A stretch of 26,707 nt of DNA. Origin: Mageeibacillus sp. UBA1243. GTDB taxonomy: Bacteria; Bacillota; Clostridia; UBA1212. Positions 1 to 9,319 of the stretch are shown here, piece by piece (the stretch's first letter is position 1; each line of letters opens with the position of its first letter). The stretch spans positions 1 to 26,707 of the forward strand of contig DBWH01000039.1 in NCBI GenBank assembly GCA_002308595.1, written 5' to 3'. The notes beneath the pieces were generated by a model. The model was not told the origin of the DNA, ran no database searches, and was given only the letters and a program-made list of their open reading frames with translations. The translations under genes were made by a program, and so were the position numbers.

Positions 1-845
1 CCTGCGCCTCTGTGACGTCCGACCGCATCGATCTCGTCAATGAAAATGATGCACGGAGCGTTTTTCTTGGCCTGTTCGAACATGTCTCTGACTCTCGCGG
101 CACCTACGCCGACATACATTTCAACGAAGTCGGAGCCGCTGATCGAGAAGAAAGGCACGTTGGCTTCGCCCGCGACTGCCTTGGCGAGGTAGGTCTTACC
201 TGTTCCGGGAGGGCCCACCATGAGGACGCCCTTGGGAATTCTCGCACCGAGCGCGAAATACTTCTTGGGGAACTTCAGGAAGTCCACGATCTCCTCGAGT
301 TCCTCCTTCTCCTCCTCTGCGCCCGCGACGTCTGCAAACTTGACCTTGCTCTCCGTGTAGAGGCGCGCCCTGCTCTTGGCGAATGTCATTATCTTCGAGC
401 TGCCGTTGTTCTGGCCGATGATTATGAGCATGAATATGATCATGACGGCGACAATGCCTATCATGGGTATATACTCTACCCAGCCCGGAATGTGGCTGAA
501 GCTCGCGGTGAAGCTGACCTTGTTATCGTCGCTCTTCGTCTCAAGGAATTTGTTCATGTACTCCATGAAAGCCGAGTACGAAGGTATGTCGACGCCGTAC
601 TTGGTGCCCGGATTGAGCACACTGCTGCTCGACGTGTCGTCCGCCGGAACTTTGTTGTTGACGTAAACGATGAGCTCGTCCTCTTTCAGCGTCGCGGATT
701 TGATGTTTCCGGCTTCGAGCTGTTTGATAAAATCGTCATACTGCATCCTCGGAAGCGGGATAAAGCTGGTAATTGCGAGCACGAGCAGCGCAATGACGCC
801 AATCAGTATGATATAAAAGAATAGGCTTTTCCTTCCGTTTTTCAA
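1..845 (-). CDS. ftsH: ATP-dependent zinc metalloprotease FtsH, N-terminal part (cut by window edge)
   Basis: FtsH is a membrane-anchored AAA+ protease that extracts and degrades membrane and short-lived soluble proteins. About 281 codons are visible. A TTG start at 845-843 is preceded by GGAGGAA at a good distance, and no in-frame ATG has a comparable site. The order is: a first membrane helix (residues about 7-28), the extracytoplasmic FtsH_ext segment, a second helix (about 122-142), then the AAA domain with Walker A GPPGTGKT and Walker [10 protein letters not shown], reaching VGRHRGA at the window edge. The second-region-of-homology arginines and the HEXXH zinc protease domain lie outside the window. 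It follows hpt on the same strand, the common Firmicutes tilS-hpt-ftsH order. The partial state is due only to the window boundary. Confidence 0.95.
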   Translation of the reverse strand, partial: MKNGRKSLFFYIILIGVIALLVLAITSFIPLPRMQYDDFIKQLEAGNIKSATLKEDELIVYVNNKVPADDTSSSSVLNPGTKYGVDIPSYSAFMEYMNKFLETKSDDNKVSFTASFSHIPGWVEYIPMIGIVAVMIIFMLIIIGQNNGSSKIMTFAKSRARLYTESKVKFADVAGAEEEKEELEEIVDFLKFPKKYFALGARIPKGVLMVGPPGTGKTYLAKAVAGEANVPFFSISGSDFVEMYVGVGAARVRDMFEQAKKNAPCIIFIDEIDAVGRHRGA

Positions 846-945
846 TTTAGTTCCTCCAAATTCTCCCGGCGCTTTCATCCGCCTTCACAAAGGCACCGTC
901 TGCCGGGGGTGGTTTATTGGTTATAGTATTTGAAAACCGTCGTTC

Positions 946-1470
946 TCAGGGTTTGTAAATTCTTATCTCCGGGAAGTTTCTCATCATGTCGTTGAAGTCG
1001 AGTCCGTAGCCGACAACGAAAGCGTCCGGCACGTCAAATCCGACGTAGTCAACCTTGAGATCCTTCACGATTCTTCTTGAAGGCTTGTTGAGCGCGGTGC
1101 AGATCTTTACGCTTGCCGCGTTTCTGCCCTCGAAGTGTCCCACAAGCTTGCTGAGCGTGAATCCGGAGTCGACAATGTCCTCAACTATGAGAACGTGCTT
1201 ACCGCTGACCTTGACGTCAACGTCCTTCAGGATTCTGACCTCGCCCGTGGTCTCAGTTCCGGCATAACTCTTTGCTATCATAAAGTCGAGGCTGATGGGT
1301 ATCTTGATCGCCCTCACAAGGTCTGCCAGGAAGATGAACGAGCCTCTGAGCACGCCGATGACGATGAGCTCTTTGCCCCTGTATTCCTCGGTGATTTGGT
1401 TTCCGAGTTCCTCAACTCTTTTCTGAAGACTTTCTTTGCTTATTAAAATTTCTTCACACTTATCGTACAT
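946..1470 (-). CDS. hpt: Hypoxanthine phosphoribosyltransferase
   Basis: This cytoplasmic purine-salvage enzyme transfers phosphoribose from PRPP to hypoxanthine (often also guanine) to give IMP/GMP. The PRPP-binding loop is VLIVEDIVDSGFTLS at about residues 96-110. The C-terminal VGYGLDFNDMMRNFPEI stretch is typical of bacterial Hpt, and 174 residues is the usual length. The reading frame could start four codons upstream, but GGAG lies six bases before the ATG at 1470 and overlaps the upstream codons, so MYDKCEEIL is chosen. The gene sits 46 bp after tilS and about 100 bp before ftsH, in the conserved Firmicutes arrangement, and is probably co-transcribed with both. Confidence 0.95.
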   Translation of the reverse strand: MYDKCEEILISKESLQKRVEELGNQITEEYRGKELIVIGVLRGSFIFLADLVRAIKIPISLDFMIAKSYAGTETTGEVRILKDVDVKVSGKHVLIVEDIVDSGFTLSKLVGHFEGRNAASVKICTALNKPSRRIVKDLKVDYVGFDVPDAFVVGYGLDFNDMMRNFPEIRIYKP

Positions 1471-1516
1471 AAATAACTCCATTCAAAGTGATTGTTAAGG
1501 GCAATGAGCCCTGTTT

Positions 1517-2995
1517 TCAGCTTTTCAGTTCAAACGAGACGCATCTTTTTGTGTCACCGTTTACGGGCGCCGCATCCGACCTTCTCAAGCCGAACACGTG
1601 CAGCACATTGTTTCCAGACGCAAGTATTCTGAGGTTTACCCTCTCAGCCGCCCTGATTTTCCTGTCTGTCAGGAACTTGCCAAGGGATTTCCCGCCGCCC
1701 GCGCCGAACGGCCTTATCCTGTCGCCCTCTTCCGGGCACCTCAAAACGAGCTCTCCGCTCTCCGAAATAATCTTTTCGAGACCGCCAAGGTCAAACACGG
1801 CAACCCTCTCGCAGCTTTCCGAGGCTCTCCTCACCGCTTTTTGAATCTCGTGGCCTTCCGACACCTTAACTTCAAGCGCAAGTCCGCTCTTTACGCGGTA
1901 TTCCGCGCCTCCGTCAGCCGGTATCCTTACCGCCAATGCCTCGGCACTTTTCTCAGCCTTCTCAGGCTTCCCTACGGTTATAACGTAGCTTCCGAACGCA
2001 CCGACGCAGTAGACGTCCTTTCCGAGCTCAAGCGTACCGCTTCTGCCTTTAAGAAATCCTGCGGTCCTTTCAACCATGTCGGTGCTGACCGAAACGCAGT
2101 CTTTGAAAGGCATCACGCCGTCCCTTCCGGCAAGCGAAATCGCCTTCCTTATGACCCTTGACCTGAGCGACGGATGCATGGGGTTTAAAACCTCCGGAAA
2201 GAGCTTCACGTCGCCGCCTTTAACCTCAGCGCCCTTTTCAAATGCCCTGTCGGCTTCCTTCGAAATAAAGTCCGAATCGTCCGCCGCAAGCTTTGACAGG
2301 GAGAGGAGCCTCTCCGTGATGTCGCAGTCCATTTGCCCGTTTATATAGGGAAAAACGTCAAGCCTTGCCACGTTCCTTTTCCCTATCTTCATAAAGTTCG
2401 TTGAGTCGGTCCTGTAGCCGGAGCCGAACTCTCTGCACACCGTCTCGACATCATCTTTTGTGAGATCGAGCAGCGGCCGTATAACGTCGCCGTTTTCGTA
2501 CTTAATCCCTTCGAGCCCGTCGACCGACGTCCCCCTTACTATATTGAGGAAAACAGTCTCAGCGCGGTCCTCTGCGGTGTGCGCAACGGCTATTCTAACA
2601 CGCTTACCTTTAACTATCCCAATATTCTCCGCGCATTTTCTGAGCGCCGCGTAGCGAAGGTCGCGTGCAGCCGTCTCAATTGACAGCCTGTTCTCTTCGG
2701 CGTACCCCTTGACGTCTCCCCTTTCGGTAAAACAGTCAAGTCCGAGCCTGCCGCCAAGGTCTTTCACAAACTGCTCGTCGCCGTCCGACTCATCGCCCCT
2801 TAAGCAGTGGTTGAAGTGGAAAACGCCAAGGTAAAAGCCGCTCCTTTCCTGAGCCAGCCGGTTTAAGAGAAGGAGGAGCGCCGTCGAATCCCTTCCGCCG
2901 GACACCGCGGCAAGCACCGCGTCGCCCTCGCCGATCAGCTGCTTCTCTTCCGTGATTGTTTTGAATTTTTCGTATATCTTCAAAAAATCAGCCAT
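1517..2995 (-). CDS. tilS: tRNA(Ile)-lysidine synthetase
   Basis: TilS uses ATP and lysine to convert C34 of the CAU-anticodon tRNA-Ile to lysidine, so that the tRNA reads AUA; it is essential in most bacteria. The N-terminal PP-loop ATPase motif is AAVSGGRDSTALL at about residues 29-41. The C-terminal TilS domain is seen in VLRCPEEGDRIRPFG followed by SLGKFLTDRKI. The start at 2995 (MADFLKIYEK) is chosen because GGAAGG lies five bases upstream; a start seven codons earlier would include that site. Length, about 492 residues, is normal. It lies downstream of dnaB with a gap of about 53 bp and upstream of hpt, and is probably part of the same transcript. Confidence 0.95.
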   Translation of the reverse strand: MADFLKIYEKFKTITEEKQLIGEGDAVLAAVSGGRDSTALLLLLNRLAQERSGFYLGVFHFNHCLRGDESDGDEQFVKDLGGRLGLDCFTERGDVKGYAEENRLSIETAARDLRYAALRKCAENIGIVKGKRVRIAVAHTAEDRAETVFLNIVRGTSVDGLEGIKYENGDVIRPLLDLTKDDVETVCREFGSGYRTDSTNFMKIGKRNVARLDVFPYINGQMDCDITERLLSLSKLAADDSDFISKEADRAFEKGAEVKGGDVKLFPEVLNPMHPSLRSRVIRKAISLAGRDGVMPFKDCVSVSTDMVERTAGFLKGRSGTLELGKDVYCVGAFGSYVITVGKPEKAEKSAEALAVRIPADGGAEYRVKSGLALEVKVSEGHEIQKAVRRASESCERVAVFDLGGLEKIISESGELVLRCPEEGDRIRPFGAGGGKSLGKFLTDRKIRAAERVNLRILASGNNVLHVFGLRRSDAAPVNGDTKRCVSFELKS

Positions 2996-3048
2996 AAAAA
3001 CCTTCCGGCGGGGCATCCTGTCTCAGAGGATTGCCTTGGTGATAACCG

Positions 3049-4380
3049 TCAGTTGCTCGTGAGGTTCTTGAAGCTCACGTGTTCCTCATCGAAGCGGAGC
3101 TTGCAGGTCGTTGTCATACCGTTTCTCTGCTTGCTGATGATAACCTCGGCAACGTGCGGGTAATTGGTTTCTTTGTTGTAGACCTTCTCGCGGTAGAGGA
3201 AAAGAACCACGTCGGCATCCTGCTCGATACCTCCGGACTCCCTCAGGTCGCTCATCTTCGGTCTCTTGTCATCGCGCTTGTCGACTTCACGGCTGAGCTG
3301 CGAACCGACAATTATCGGAACCTCGAGCTCGCGCGCCATCATCTTAATCTGTCTCGAAATATCCGAAACTTCAACGACGCGGTTTGCCTCTCCGCGCCTT
3401 CCTGCGGACGTCATGAGCTGCATGTAGTCGATTATAATAAGCTTGATGTCGTTCTCAAGTTTCATCTTGCGGCACTTGGCCCTGATGCTCTGGATGCTCG
3501 CATCGGTCGTGTCGTCAAGGTATATCGGAACGTTTCTTGACTCTGCAACGGCTTCCGCCAATGCGTTCCAGTCGTTTGTCGAGAGCTGCGCCTTCTTGAG
3601 CTTTTCACTCTCAACGTCAGCCTGTGCGCTCAGGATACGGGTCGCGAGCTGCTCCTTGGTCATTTCGAGGTTGAATATCGCGACGGGAATCTTTTTCTTG
3701 AAGCCGACGTACCTTGCGATGTCGAGCATGAAAGCCGTCTTTCCCATACCCGGTCTTGCGCCGACGACTATCATATCGGCCTTCTTCATGCCCGAGAGCG
3801 CCCTGTCAAGGTCGTAGAAGCCTGTCGGAATGCCCGTCATACCGTTCTTGCCGACGTTCTGCTCAAGTTCCATGAAGACGTCCTGGTTTACGTCGGACAG
3901 GACCGAATAGCCCTTTGTGTTGGTGCTCTGCGTGACGCGGAGGATCGTGTTTTCGGCAAACTCGATCGTCTCGTCGAGTCCTTTTTCGCCCTTGTAAGCC
4001 GCTTCGACAATGCTTCTGCCTGCGGTTATGAGGCGTCTCATTGTCGATTTCTCGGCAATGATCTTTGCGTAGGTGACCGCATTGGCGATAAGGAAAGAGC
4101 CGCCGAGAAGACCCGTGAGGTATCCGGCGCCGCCGATCTTGTCAAGGCTTCCCATGCGCTCGAGTTTTTCCATGACCGTGAAAAGGTCAATCTTCACGCC
4201 CTCGTTGAAAAGCGTGAGGCACGCCTCGTAGACCTGTTTATTGCTCTCGCTGTAAAAATCCTGTACCGTGACCTCGTCAATGACGTCCGTGATAACGTTG
4301 CTGTCTGAAAGCAATGCTCCGAGCAGCGCGTTTTCGGATTCTATACTCTGCGGTATTGTCATATTCACATTGTCGGGCAT
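3049..4380 (-). CDS. dnaB: Replicative DNA helicase DnaB
   Basis: DnaB is the hexameric 5'-3' helicase that unwinds DNA at the replication fork (called DnaC in Bacillus). The N-terminal domain begins PQSIESENALLGALL. The RecA-like motor carries Walker A GARPGMGKTAFML (about residues 209-221), Walker B IIIDYMQLM, and the C-terminal SGGIEQDADVVLFLYRE motif. At 443 residues it is a normal length, with no sign of an intein, which this family sometimes carries. A GGAGGTAACAGG leader gives a clear start. It follows rplI after 142 bp that contain only weak GC-rich dyads around 4440-4472 and no convincing terminator. The rplI-dnaB neighbourhood is typical of Firmicutes. Confidence 0.97.
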   Translation of the reverse strand: MPDNVNMTIPQSIESENALLGALLSDSNVITDVIDEVTVQDFYSESNKQVYEACLTLFNEGVKIDLFTVMEKLERMGSLDKIGGAGYLTGLLGGSFLIANAVTYAKIIAEKSTMRRLITAGRSIVEAAYKGEKGLDETIEFAENTILRVTQSTNTKGYSVLSDVNQDVFMELEQNVGKNGMTGIPTGFYDLDRALSGMKKADMIVVGARPGMGKTAFMLDIARYVGFKKKIPVAIFNLEMTKEQLATRILSAQADVESEKLKKAQLSTNDWNALAEAVAESRNVPIYLDDTTDASIQSIRAKCRKMKLENDIKLIIIDYMQLMTSAGRRGEANRVVEVSDISRQIKMMARELEVPIIVGSQLSREVDKRDDKRPKMSDLRESGGIEQDADVVLFLYREKVYNKETNYPHVAEVIISKQRNGMTTTCKLRFDEEHVSFKNLTSN

Positions 4381-4522
4381 CCTGTTACCTCCGCCTGATC
4401 TCTGCGTCGTTCCTGTTTTATGCTTCGTTTAAGAAACAACGTGCGGCAAGTTTTTTGCGCCTGCCGCCGCACTCTTTGATAATAGCCTGTTCCGCGAAAA
4501 AATGCTTAAACCGGGAACTTCT

Positions 4523-4969
4523 TCAGTCAGCTTCTACGCTCACGTTGATTTTAGCCGAAATTCCTTGATAAAGCTTTATTGCGACCTCTTTTACGCCTGT
4601 CGCCTTGATGGGTTCGTCAAGAACTATCTTCTTTTTGTCCACGTCAATGTCGTACTGTGCCTTGATGGCCTCGGCAATGTCTTTCGTAGCGATTGCGCCG
4701 AAGAGCTTTCCGTTTTCGCCGGCCTTAGCCTTGACGATGACTTTCTTGCCGTCAATCTTCTCTTTAAAAGCTTTTGCGAAGTCGATTTCGCGCTGCTGCT
4801 TATTGGCGGCAGCCTTCTGCTTGTCGCGCATCTGGTTTACATTGGCGGTACTCGCCTCGACCGCTGCGCCCCTCGGAATGAGAAAATTTCTCGCGTATCC
4901 GTCGTTAACTTCTACCATCTCGTCTTTTTTTCCGAGATTTTTAACATCCTGTTTAAGTATGACTTTCAT
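4523..4969 (-). CDS. rplI: 50S ribosomal protein L9
   Basis: L9 is a structural protein of the large subunit with two globular domains joined by a long helix; it binds 23S rRNA near the L1 stalk. The N-terminal domain MKVILKQDVKNLGKKDEMV and the following YARNFLIPRGAA segment are diagnostic, and the central lysine/alanine-rich helix and C-terminal domain are complete at 148 residues. GGAGGAAT lies directly upstream. The gene follows gdpP after 53 bp and precedes dnaB, so gdpP-rplI-dnaB is probably one operon. Confidence 0.97.
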   Translation of the reverse strand: MKVILKQDVKNLGKKDEMVEVNDGYARNFLIPRGAAVEASTANVNQMRDKQKAAANKQQREIDFAKAFKEKIDGKKVIVKAKAGENGKLFGAIATKDIAEAIKAQYDIDVDKKKIVLDEPIKATGVKEVAIKLYQGISAKINVSVEAD

Positions 4970-5023
4970 TTTATTCCTCCGTTTATCTCCCGCCGGGTCC
5001 TGAATAACTGCCCGCGCAGGGAA

Positions 5024-7171
5024 TCAGTTTTGATCTCCGTTCTTAATGCCGTCGTTCCGCAGAATACTAAGCAGAAGCATCTCTGCCTTCTCGGGCGGCG
5101 TGTCCTTGAGAAGTCCCGCGGCTGCCGTGAAGTGTCCGCCTCCGTTGATGGCCTGGTTCTCAAGAATGATCTGCACGTTGACCTCGCCAAGGGATCTCGC
5201 CTTAATAGCGGTGTCCTCGTCCTGCTTCACGAGCACGAACGAACAGTCGACGCCTGCAATCTCGAGCATCTTGTCGGCAGCTATCGGAGCGAGAGTGTTT
5301 GCCTCGCTTCTCGGAAGTTCGCAGCTTGTGATTGCGACGCCCTTGCCGTTGATGGTCATATATTTCATGCCCGAAACGATCGCGTTGATCTTCTTGAAGT
5401 CCTCGTAGCTCGGCTGGATGTATTTCCTTACCGCGACGGGGATGACGCCAAGCTGTCTCAGGTATGAGCAGACGTCAAATGTCCTTCTGCCCGTCTTGAA
5501 GAACATGTTCTTCGTGTCGACAAGTATTCCGCCGTAGAGTGTCTCGGCTTCAAGCTTCTTCAGTATCTTCTCGCTGGGGAAGATGTACCTCATGAGCTCG
5601 ACAATGAGTTCGCTTGACGATGAGGCGGCCGTTACGGTGTAGCTTATAACCGCGTTTTCAATCGCGTCAACGCCTCTTCGGTGGTGGTCGATTACGACTA
5701 TCCTCTCGGACTTCTTGACGACTTCGGGCGACTCGCATTGGCGGGCTGAGAAAGTGTCTACAACAACCGTGAGCGTTCCCTCGTCAAGAACGTTGAGCGC
5801 CTCGCTCTCCGAAATGAAAACGTCGTAGTAGTCGCCGCTCTCCATGAGCGTCCTGTACATGACCGAAATCTGCGAATTGGGGCTTCCGAGCACGACGTAT
5901 GCGGGCTTTCCGAGCGCCGTTGCGATTCTGTACATCGCCAATGCAGCTCCGAGCGCGTCAAGATCTGCCATCGCGTGACCCATTATAAGGACTTTGTTCG
6001 ACTTTTGAATCTCGCTCTTAAGCTGTCCGGCTCTCACCCTCACCTCGACCATGTCCTCGCGGTCGATGTCAAGTTCGCTGCCGCCGAAGAACAGATTGTC
6101 GCGCTTGTCGGTGCCTATCTTTACGATTGCCTGGTCTCCGCCTCTCGAAAGGCTGAGGTTTATGAGCTCCTCAACGTCCGTGATGTGCTCGGGGAGCGTG
6201 TCCTCGAAAGCTTTTTTGAACTGCTCGTCGCTGTTTCTGTCCGCAATGAGCATCCTGAACGCCTCATCCGTGAGTTCAAGCCTGTTTGACGAAAGACCTA
6301 TCGAAAGAGTGACCTGAATCGAGTTTCCGACCGAAATCTTCTTTGCACTCTCAAGGACGACGAACTGCTCCTCTTCAAGCTGCTTCAGACTCTCCTCCGT
6401 AACGACGATGAGGTATCTCTCGCGCGCGAGGCCCTTTATGATCGCGTTTTTGCCTTCAATCCACTTGGCGAATATGTCGTTCAGGGCAATGAGGACCTGG
6501 TTTGCGACCGTCTCGCCGTTTGCCTGGTAGATTTCCTCGTAGTTGTCGATGAGGATTTCGCCGAGGACAACCTTGTTCGTTCTGTAGAGATATTTGAGCC
6601 TCTCAACGGCTGTCACGTCGTAGAAGTAGACGCAGATTGCGATTCCGCCCGCTGCAAGGTCCTCGCTGACGGCAACGTACGACGCGAAATATTTGAACGA
6701 TCTCCTGCCTACGTCGATGTCGCCGTTGATCACGCTGTTTTTAGTTGAAAGCTTTCCGTCAATCGCCTCCGTGAACACCTTCTGCACGACGGATGACGGT
6801 TTTATCTGCAGGCTGTCGCAGACGTCTTTGAAATCAATGTTTGCCCAGATAAGTTTTCCCTCGATTGTCACGATGAAAGTCGGAAGCTGCATCGCGTCAA
6901 GGAGCCCCGTGCAGACCGTGCCGGAATCGTCAACGATACCGAGGTTTCCCGCCTCAGTCACTACCTTTCTGCGGCGGAGGACTGTGAGCACGATGTCGAG
7001 GATTACCATTGCCCATATAAGAATAACAGTGAGGACAAACGCAAGCGGGTTGTTCAGCCTCAGAAAAGCAACCGCCGCGGCCACCGCGAATATCAGCGAC
7101 ATCACGACGTTAATCCATATCAAATTCATCCTATAAAGGAATTTGTACACAAGAGAAGTTTTTTTCTTCAT
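5024..7171 (-). CDS. gdpP: Cyclic-di-AMP phosphodiesterase GdpP (membrane DHH/DHHA1 protein)
   Basis: GdpP-family enzymes hydrolyse cyclic-di-AMP to linear pApA and thereby affect wall homeostasis and osmotic balance. Two membrane helices lie at about residues 14-33 and 41-62, followed by a PAS-like region (about 85-190) and a degenerate GGDEF domain lacking an intact GGDEF signature (about 195-310). The DHH domain shows VLIMGHAMADLDALG (about 397-411), VVVDTF and VVIDHHRRG, and the DHHA1 domain shows GGGHFTAAAG near the C terminus. The metal-binding H, D, D and DHH residues are all visible, so the enzyme should be active. At 715 residues it is slightly longer than well-studied relatives of about 650-660. 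GGAGGG lies 12 bases before the ATG, a somewhat long spacing. Confidence 0.94.
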   Translation of the reverse strand: MKKKTSLVYKFLYRMNLIWINVVMSLIFAVAAAVAFLRLNNPLAFVLTVILIWAMVILDIVLTVLRRRKVVTEAGNLGIVDDSGTVCTGLLDAMQLPTFIVTIEGKLIWANIDFKDVCDSLQIKPSSVVQKVFTEAIDGKLSTKNSVINGDIDVGRRSFKYFASYVAVSEDLAAGGIAICVYFYDVTAVERLKYLYRTNKVVLGEILIDNYEEIYQANGETVANQVLIALNDIFAKWIEGKNAIIKGLARERYLIVVTEESLKQLEEEQFVVLESAKKISVGNSIQVTLSIGLSSNRLELTDEAFRMLIADRNSDEQFKKAFEDTLPEHITDVEELINLSLSRGGDQAIVKIGTDKRDNLFFGGSELDIDREDMVEVRVRAGQLKSEIQKSNKVLIMGHAMADLDALGAALAMYRIATALGKPAYVVLGSPNSQISVMYRTLMESGDYYDVFISESEALNVLDEGTLTVVVDTFSARQCESPEVVKKSERIVVIDHHRRGVDAIENAVISYTVTAASSSSELIVELMRYIFPSEKILKKLEAETLYGGILVDTKNMFFKTGRRTFDVCSYLRQLGVIPVAVRKYIQPSYEDFKKINAIVSGMKYMTINGKGVAITSCELPRSEANTLAPIAADKMLEIAGVDCSFVLVKQDEDTAIKARSLGEVNVQIILENQAINGGGHFTAAAGLLKDTPPEKAEMLLLSILRNDGIKNGDQN

Positions 7172-7209
7172 AGATTTACCGAACCCTCCGCATATGGATA
7201 ATCAAAGTA

Positions 7210-7215
7210 ATTTTA
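7210..7215 (-). promoter_or_regulatory. Candidate extended -10 promoter for gdpP-rplI-dnaB
   Basis: On the minus strand the sequence reads TGGTAAAAT, an extended -10 element (TGn plus TAAAAT), 39 bp upstream of the gdpP start codon. No good -35 hexamer is seen at 16-18 bp. The call rests on the -10 alone. Confidence 0.45.
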
Positions 7216-7387
7216 CCACAAAGCCGTTTTTTCTTAAAGCAAATTTTTGCCCGAAAAGGCCCATTCGAAGGCATTGGCGTATATTTTTATATTATTTTTA
7301 GGTCGCGGCGCGATCTCCCCTCCGTAAACAGGCTTGAATGTGAGCCTTTTGATGCGGAAGGGAGGCATTGGCGGCATCCTGTTCTGC

Positions 7388-7416
7388 TTTAAAACCGCGG
7401 CGGAATCTGATATACT
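7388..7416 (+). promoter_or_regulatory. Candidate promoter for the ABC exporter
   Basis: TTTAAA (7388-7393), a 17-bp spacer and TATACT (7411-7416) preceded by TGA, i.e. an extended -10. Transcription would begin near 7423. An ATG at 7426 would then be almost leaderless, which supports the downstream start at 7477. Confidence 0.6.
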
Positions 7417-7476
7417 GAGAGGGATATGATTACACATCGGCGAACCAAACACGCCAATGCGGGAAAGGACGGTATC

Positions 7477-8418
7477 ATGTCGGAAAATCAGACAAACGAA
7501 GAGTTCGTTTTGAAAACAGTCAACCTTTCCAAAAAGTACAAGGACACCTATGCGGTCCGCGGCGTCAACATGACGATCAGGAAAGGCGATATATACGGAT
7601 TTGTCGGCGAAAACGGAGCCGGCAAGACGACCGTCATCAGGCTCATCACGGGTCTGGCAGCCCCCACCGAGGGAACGTTTCAGCTTTTCGGCAAGGAGCG
7701 GTTTGAGGCTTCGCAGATGAAGCGCGTTGCCGGCATCGTTGAGAACGTGTCGCTGAACAGGTCCATGACAGCGGTCGAAAACCTTAAGTACCAGTGCTAC
7801 ATCTGCGGCATCACCAAGACAAAAGAGGAGCTTGAGAGCGTGCTCGCGGACGTCGGGCTTCCTTTGAGTCACATTGGCAATAAGACGGTGAAAAACTTCT
7901 CGCTCGGAATGAGGCAGCGCCTCGGAATCGCTTCGGTCATCATCCAGGACCCGGAGTTCGTTCTGCTCGACGAGCCCATGAACGGTCTCGACCCCCAGGG
8001 CTTTGTGGACATGCGAAACACGATCGTAAGGCTCAACAAGAAAGGCATCACGTTCCTGATCTCCAGCCACATTCTTTCCGAGCTCGACAAGGTCTGCAAC
8101 AGGATAGGCCTCATTTCAAAAGGCGTTCTCCTTGACGAGGTTTCGGTCGAAACACTGCACTCAAAATCAAGCGCCAAGACGCTCATCGGCTTTGACTCGC
8201 CCGCTGAAGCTGCGGCCGCTCAGCAGAAGTTTTACGCAAACGGCAGCGTCGGTTCGAGCGTTCTCGAGGGCTGCAACGTCACGGTCTACGGCAACGCGGA
8301 CATCAACGAAATCATGGCCTTCCTCGTCTCCGAAAACATCAGAATCTCTTCCATAAACCTGAAAGAGAAGACCGTCGAAGACTACTACGTCGAGAAAGTG
8401 AGGGGTCAGAATGGGTAA
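7477..8418 (+). CDS. ABC transporter ATP-binding protein (ABC-2/bacitracin-exporter type)
   Basis: This is the cytoplasmic ATPase of an ABC-2 type exporter, working with the permease encoded next to it. Walker A is GENGAGKTT (residues about 43-51), the ABC signature is FSLGMRQRLGIA, and Walker B is FVLLDEPMNGLDP followed by a switch histidine in ISSHILSELD. The C-terminal about 90 residues are the variable extension seen in BcrA-like ATPases. The start at 7477 (MSENQTNEEF) is preferred to 7426: GGAAAGGA sits seven bases before it, and the predicted transcription start leaves no room for the upstream ATG. It overlaps the permease gene by 8 bp, indicating translational coupling. The substrate is unknown; relatives export peptides, antibiotics or lipids. 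Confidence 0.9.
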   Translation: MSENQTNEEFVLKTVNLSKKYKDTYAVRGVNMTIRKGDIYGFVGENGAGKTTVIRLITGLAAPTEGTFQLFGKERFEASQMKRVAGIVENVSLNRSMTAVENLKYQCYICGITKTKEELESVLADVGLPLSHIGNKTVKNFSLGMRQRLGIASVIIQDPEFVLLDEPMNGLDPQGFVDMRNTIVRLNKKGITFLISSHILSELDKVCNRIGLISKGVLLDEVSVETLHSKSSAKTLIGFDSPAEAAAAQQKFYANGSVGSSVLEGCNVTVYGNADINEIMAFLVSENIRISSINLKEKTVEDYYVEKVRGQNG

Positions 8419-9202
8419 TTTGTTAAAGGCGGACTTTTTCCGCATTTTTAGAAGCAAAATGTTCATGATCGTCTGCATCCTTTCGGGCGCTTTTCCGTTC
8501 CTCACGGCGGGACTTTACTTCCTCGTTTCAAAGATCATGAAAACCGCAGCCATGATGCCGGGCATGGGCAGTCAGATGTTTACTGCGCGCATGGTCGTGA
8601 GCGATTCGTTCGTTCTTTCGAGCAACATGGGGCTTCTGCTCCCGATCTTCATCACCGTATTCATCTGCGCGGACGTTTCAAACGGCACGCTCCGGAACAA
8701 GATAATTGCCGGCAGAAGCAGGACGTCAATCTACTTCTCGCACCTCATCTCGTCATCCGTCATCAGCGCGGTCCTGATACTGCTTGAAGTGCTCCTGTTC
8801 CTCGGCGTTTCGTGCCTGATTTTCGGCTACGGCGTGCCCTTTGACGCCAATGAACTTCTCCGCCTCGTGTTCTTCTTCGTCACGGGAGTCATGACGTTCG
8901 TTTTCTCGGCCGCCATCTCAACGGCGCTCTCGCTCATGATGAAACACACGGCGCCTGCCGTCATAATCACGGTTGTCGCGGGCATGGGAATCAGCCTCAT
9001 CAGTTCCGTCGTTCACTACGCCGACCAGACTCTTTCGAACAGGTGGTTCTGCCTCATTCCCACGTACACAAACTCGGTGTTCCTAAACTACGGTAAATTT
9101 GACGCCGCATCCTTCCTTATCGGATTACTGTCGTACCTGATTTTCGGTGCCGCGATCACCGTTCTCGGACTTTTCAGGTTCAAGAAAGCCGATTTGAAGT
9201 AA
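8411..9202 (+). CDS. ABC-2 type transporter permease
   Basis: This is a 263-residue integral membrane protein with about six hydrophobic segments (roughly residues 17-41, 73-92, 113-142, 151-172, 182-205 and 233-256), the usual layout of ABC-2 permeases paired with BcrA-like ATPases. A cytoplasmic N-terminus starting MGNLLKADFFRIFRSK is typical of the group. Its ATG overlaps the end of the ATPase gene, and GAGGGG lies just upstream. No regulator, sensor kinase or precursor peptide gene adjoins the pair, so the cargo cannot be deduced. A strong terminator follows, making this a closed two-gene operon. Confidence 0.85.
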   Translation: MGNLLKADFFRIFRSKMFMIVCILSGAFPFLTAGLYFLVSKIMKTAAMMPGMGSQMFTARMVVSDSFVLSSNMGLLLPIFITVFICADVSNGTLRNKIIAGRSRTSIYFSHLISSSVISAVLILLEVLLFLGVSCLIFGYGVPFDANELLRLVFFFVTGVMTFVFSAAISTALSLMMKHTAPAVIITVVAGMGISLISSVVHYADQTLSNRWFCLIPTYTNSVFLNYGKFDAASFLIGLLSYLIFGAAITVLGLFRFKKADLK

Positions 9203-9229
9203 AACTTACGCTTAGAATAAAGCGCTTCA

Positions 9230-9269
9230 CGCCTGCCGTTTCGGAGCAAACGGCAGGCGGCTTTTTTTT
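9230..9269 (+). terminator. Intrinsic terminator of the ABC exporter operon
   Basis: A perfect 12-bp stem (CGCCTGCCGTTT with AAACGGCAGGCG, loop CGGAGC) is followed by GC and eight T residues. Confidence 0.93.
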
Positions 9270-9319
9270 GTCAAACCGTTTTGCATTGGCGGTGTCCTGC
9301 CCCTCAAAATGCAGAAATA

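Noticed and set aside
12..824. Long plus-strand open frame over the ftsH region
   Set aside because: The minus strand encodes FtsH with Walker motifs and membrane helices; the plus frame is a composition shadow with no family resemblance.
4502..5467. Plus-strand open frame across rplI and the end of gdpP
   Set aside because: Both minus-strand genes are unmistakable; this is a shadow.
7426..7476. Upstream start for the ABC ATPase
   Set aside because: The predicted transcription start is near 7423 and the better ribosome binding site is before 7477.
7234..8070. Minus-strand open frame opposite the ABC ATPase
   Set aside because: It overlaps a gene with complete ABC motifs, lacks a ribosome binding site and shows no domain pattern.
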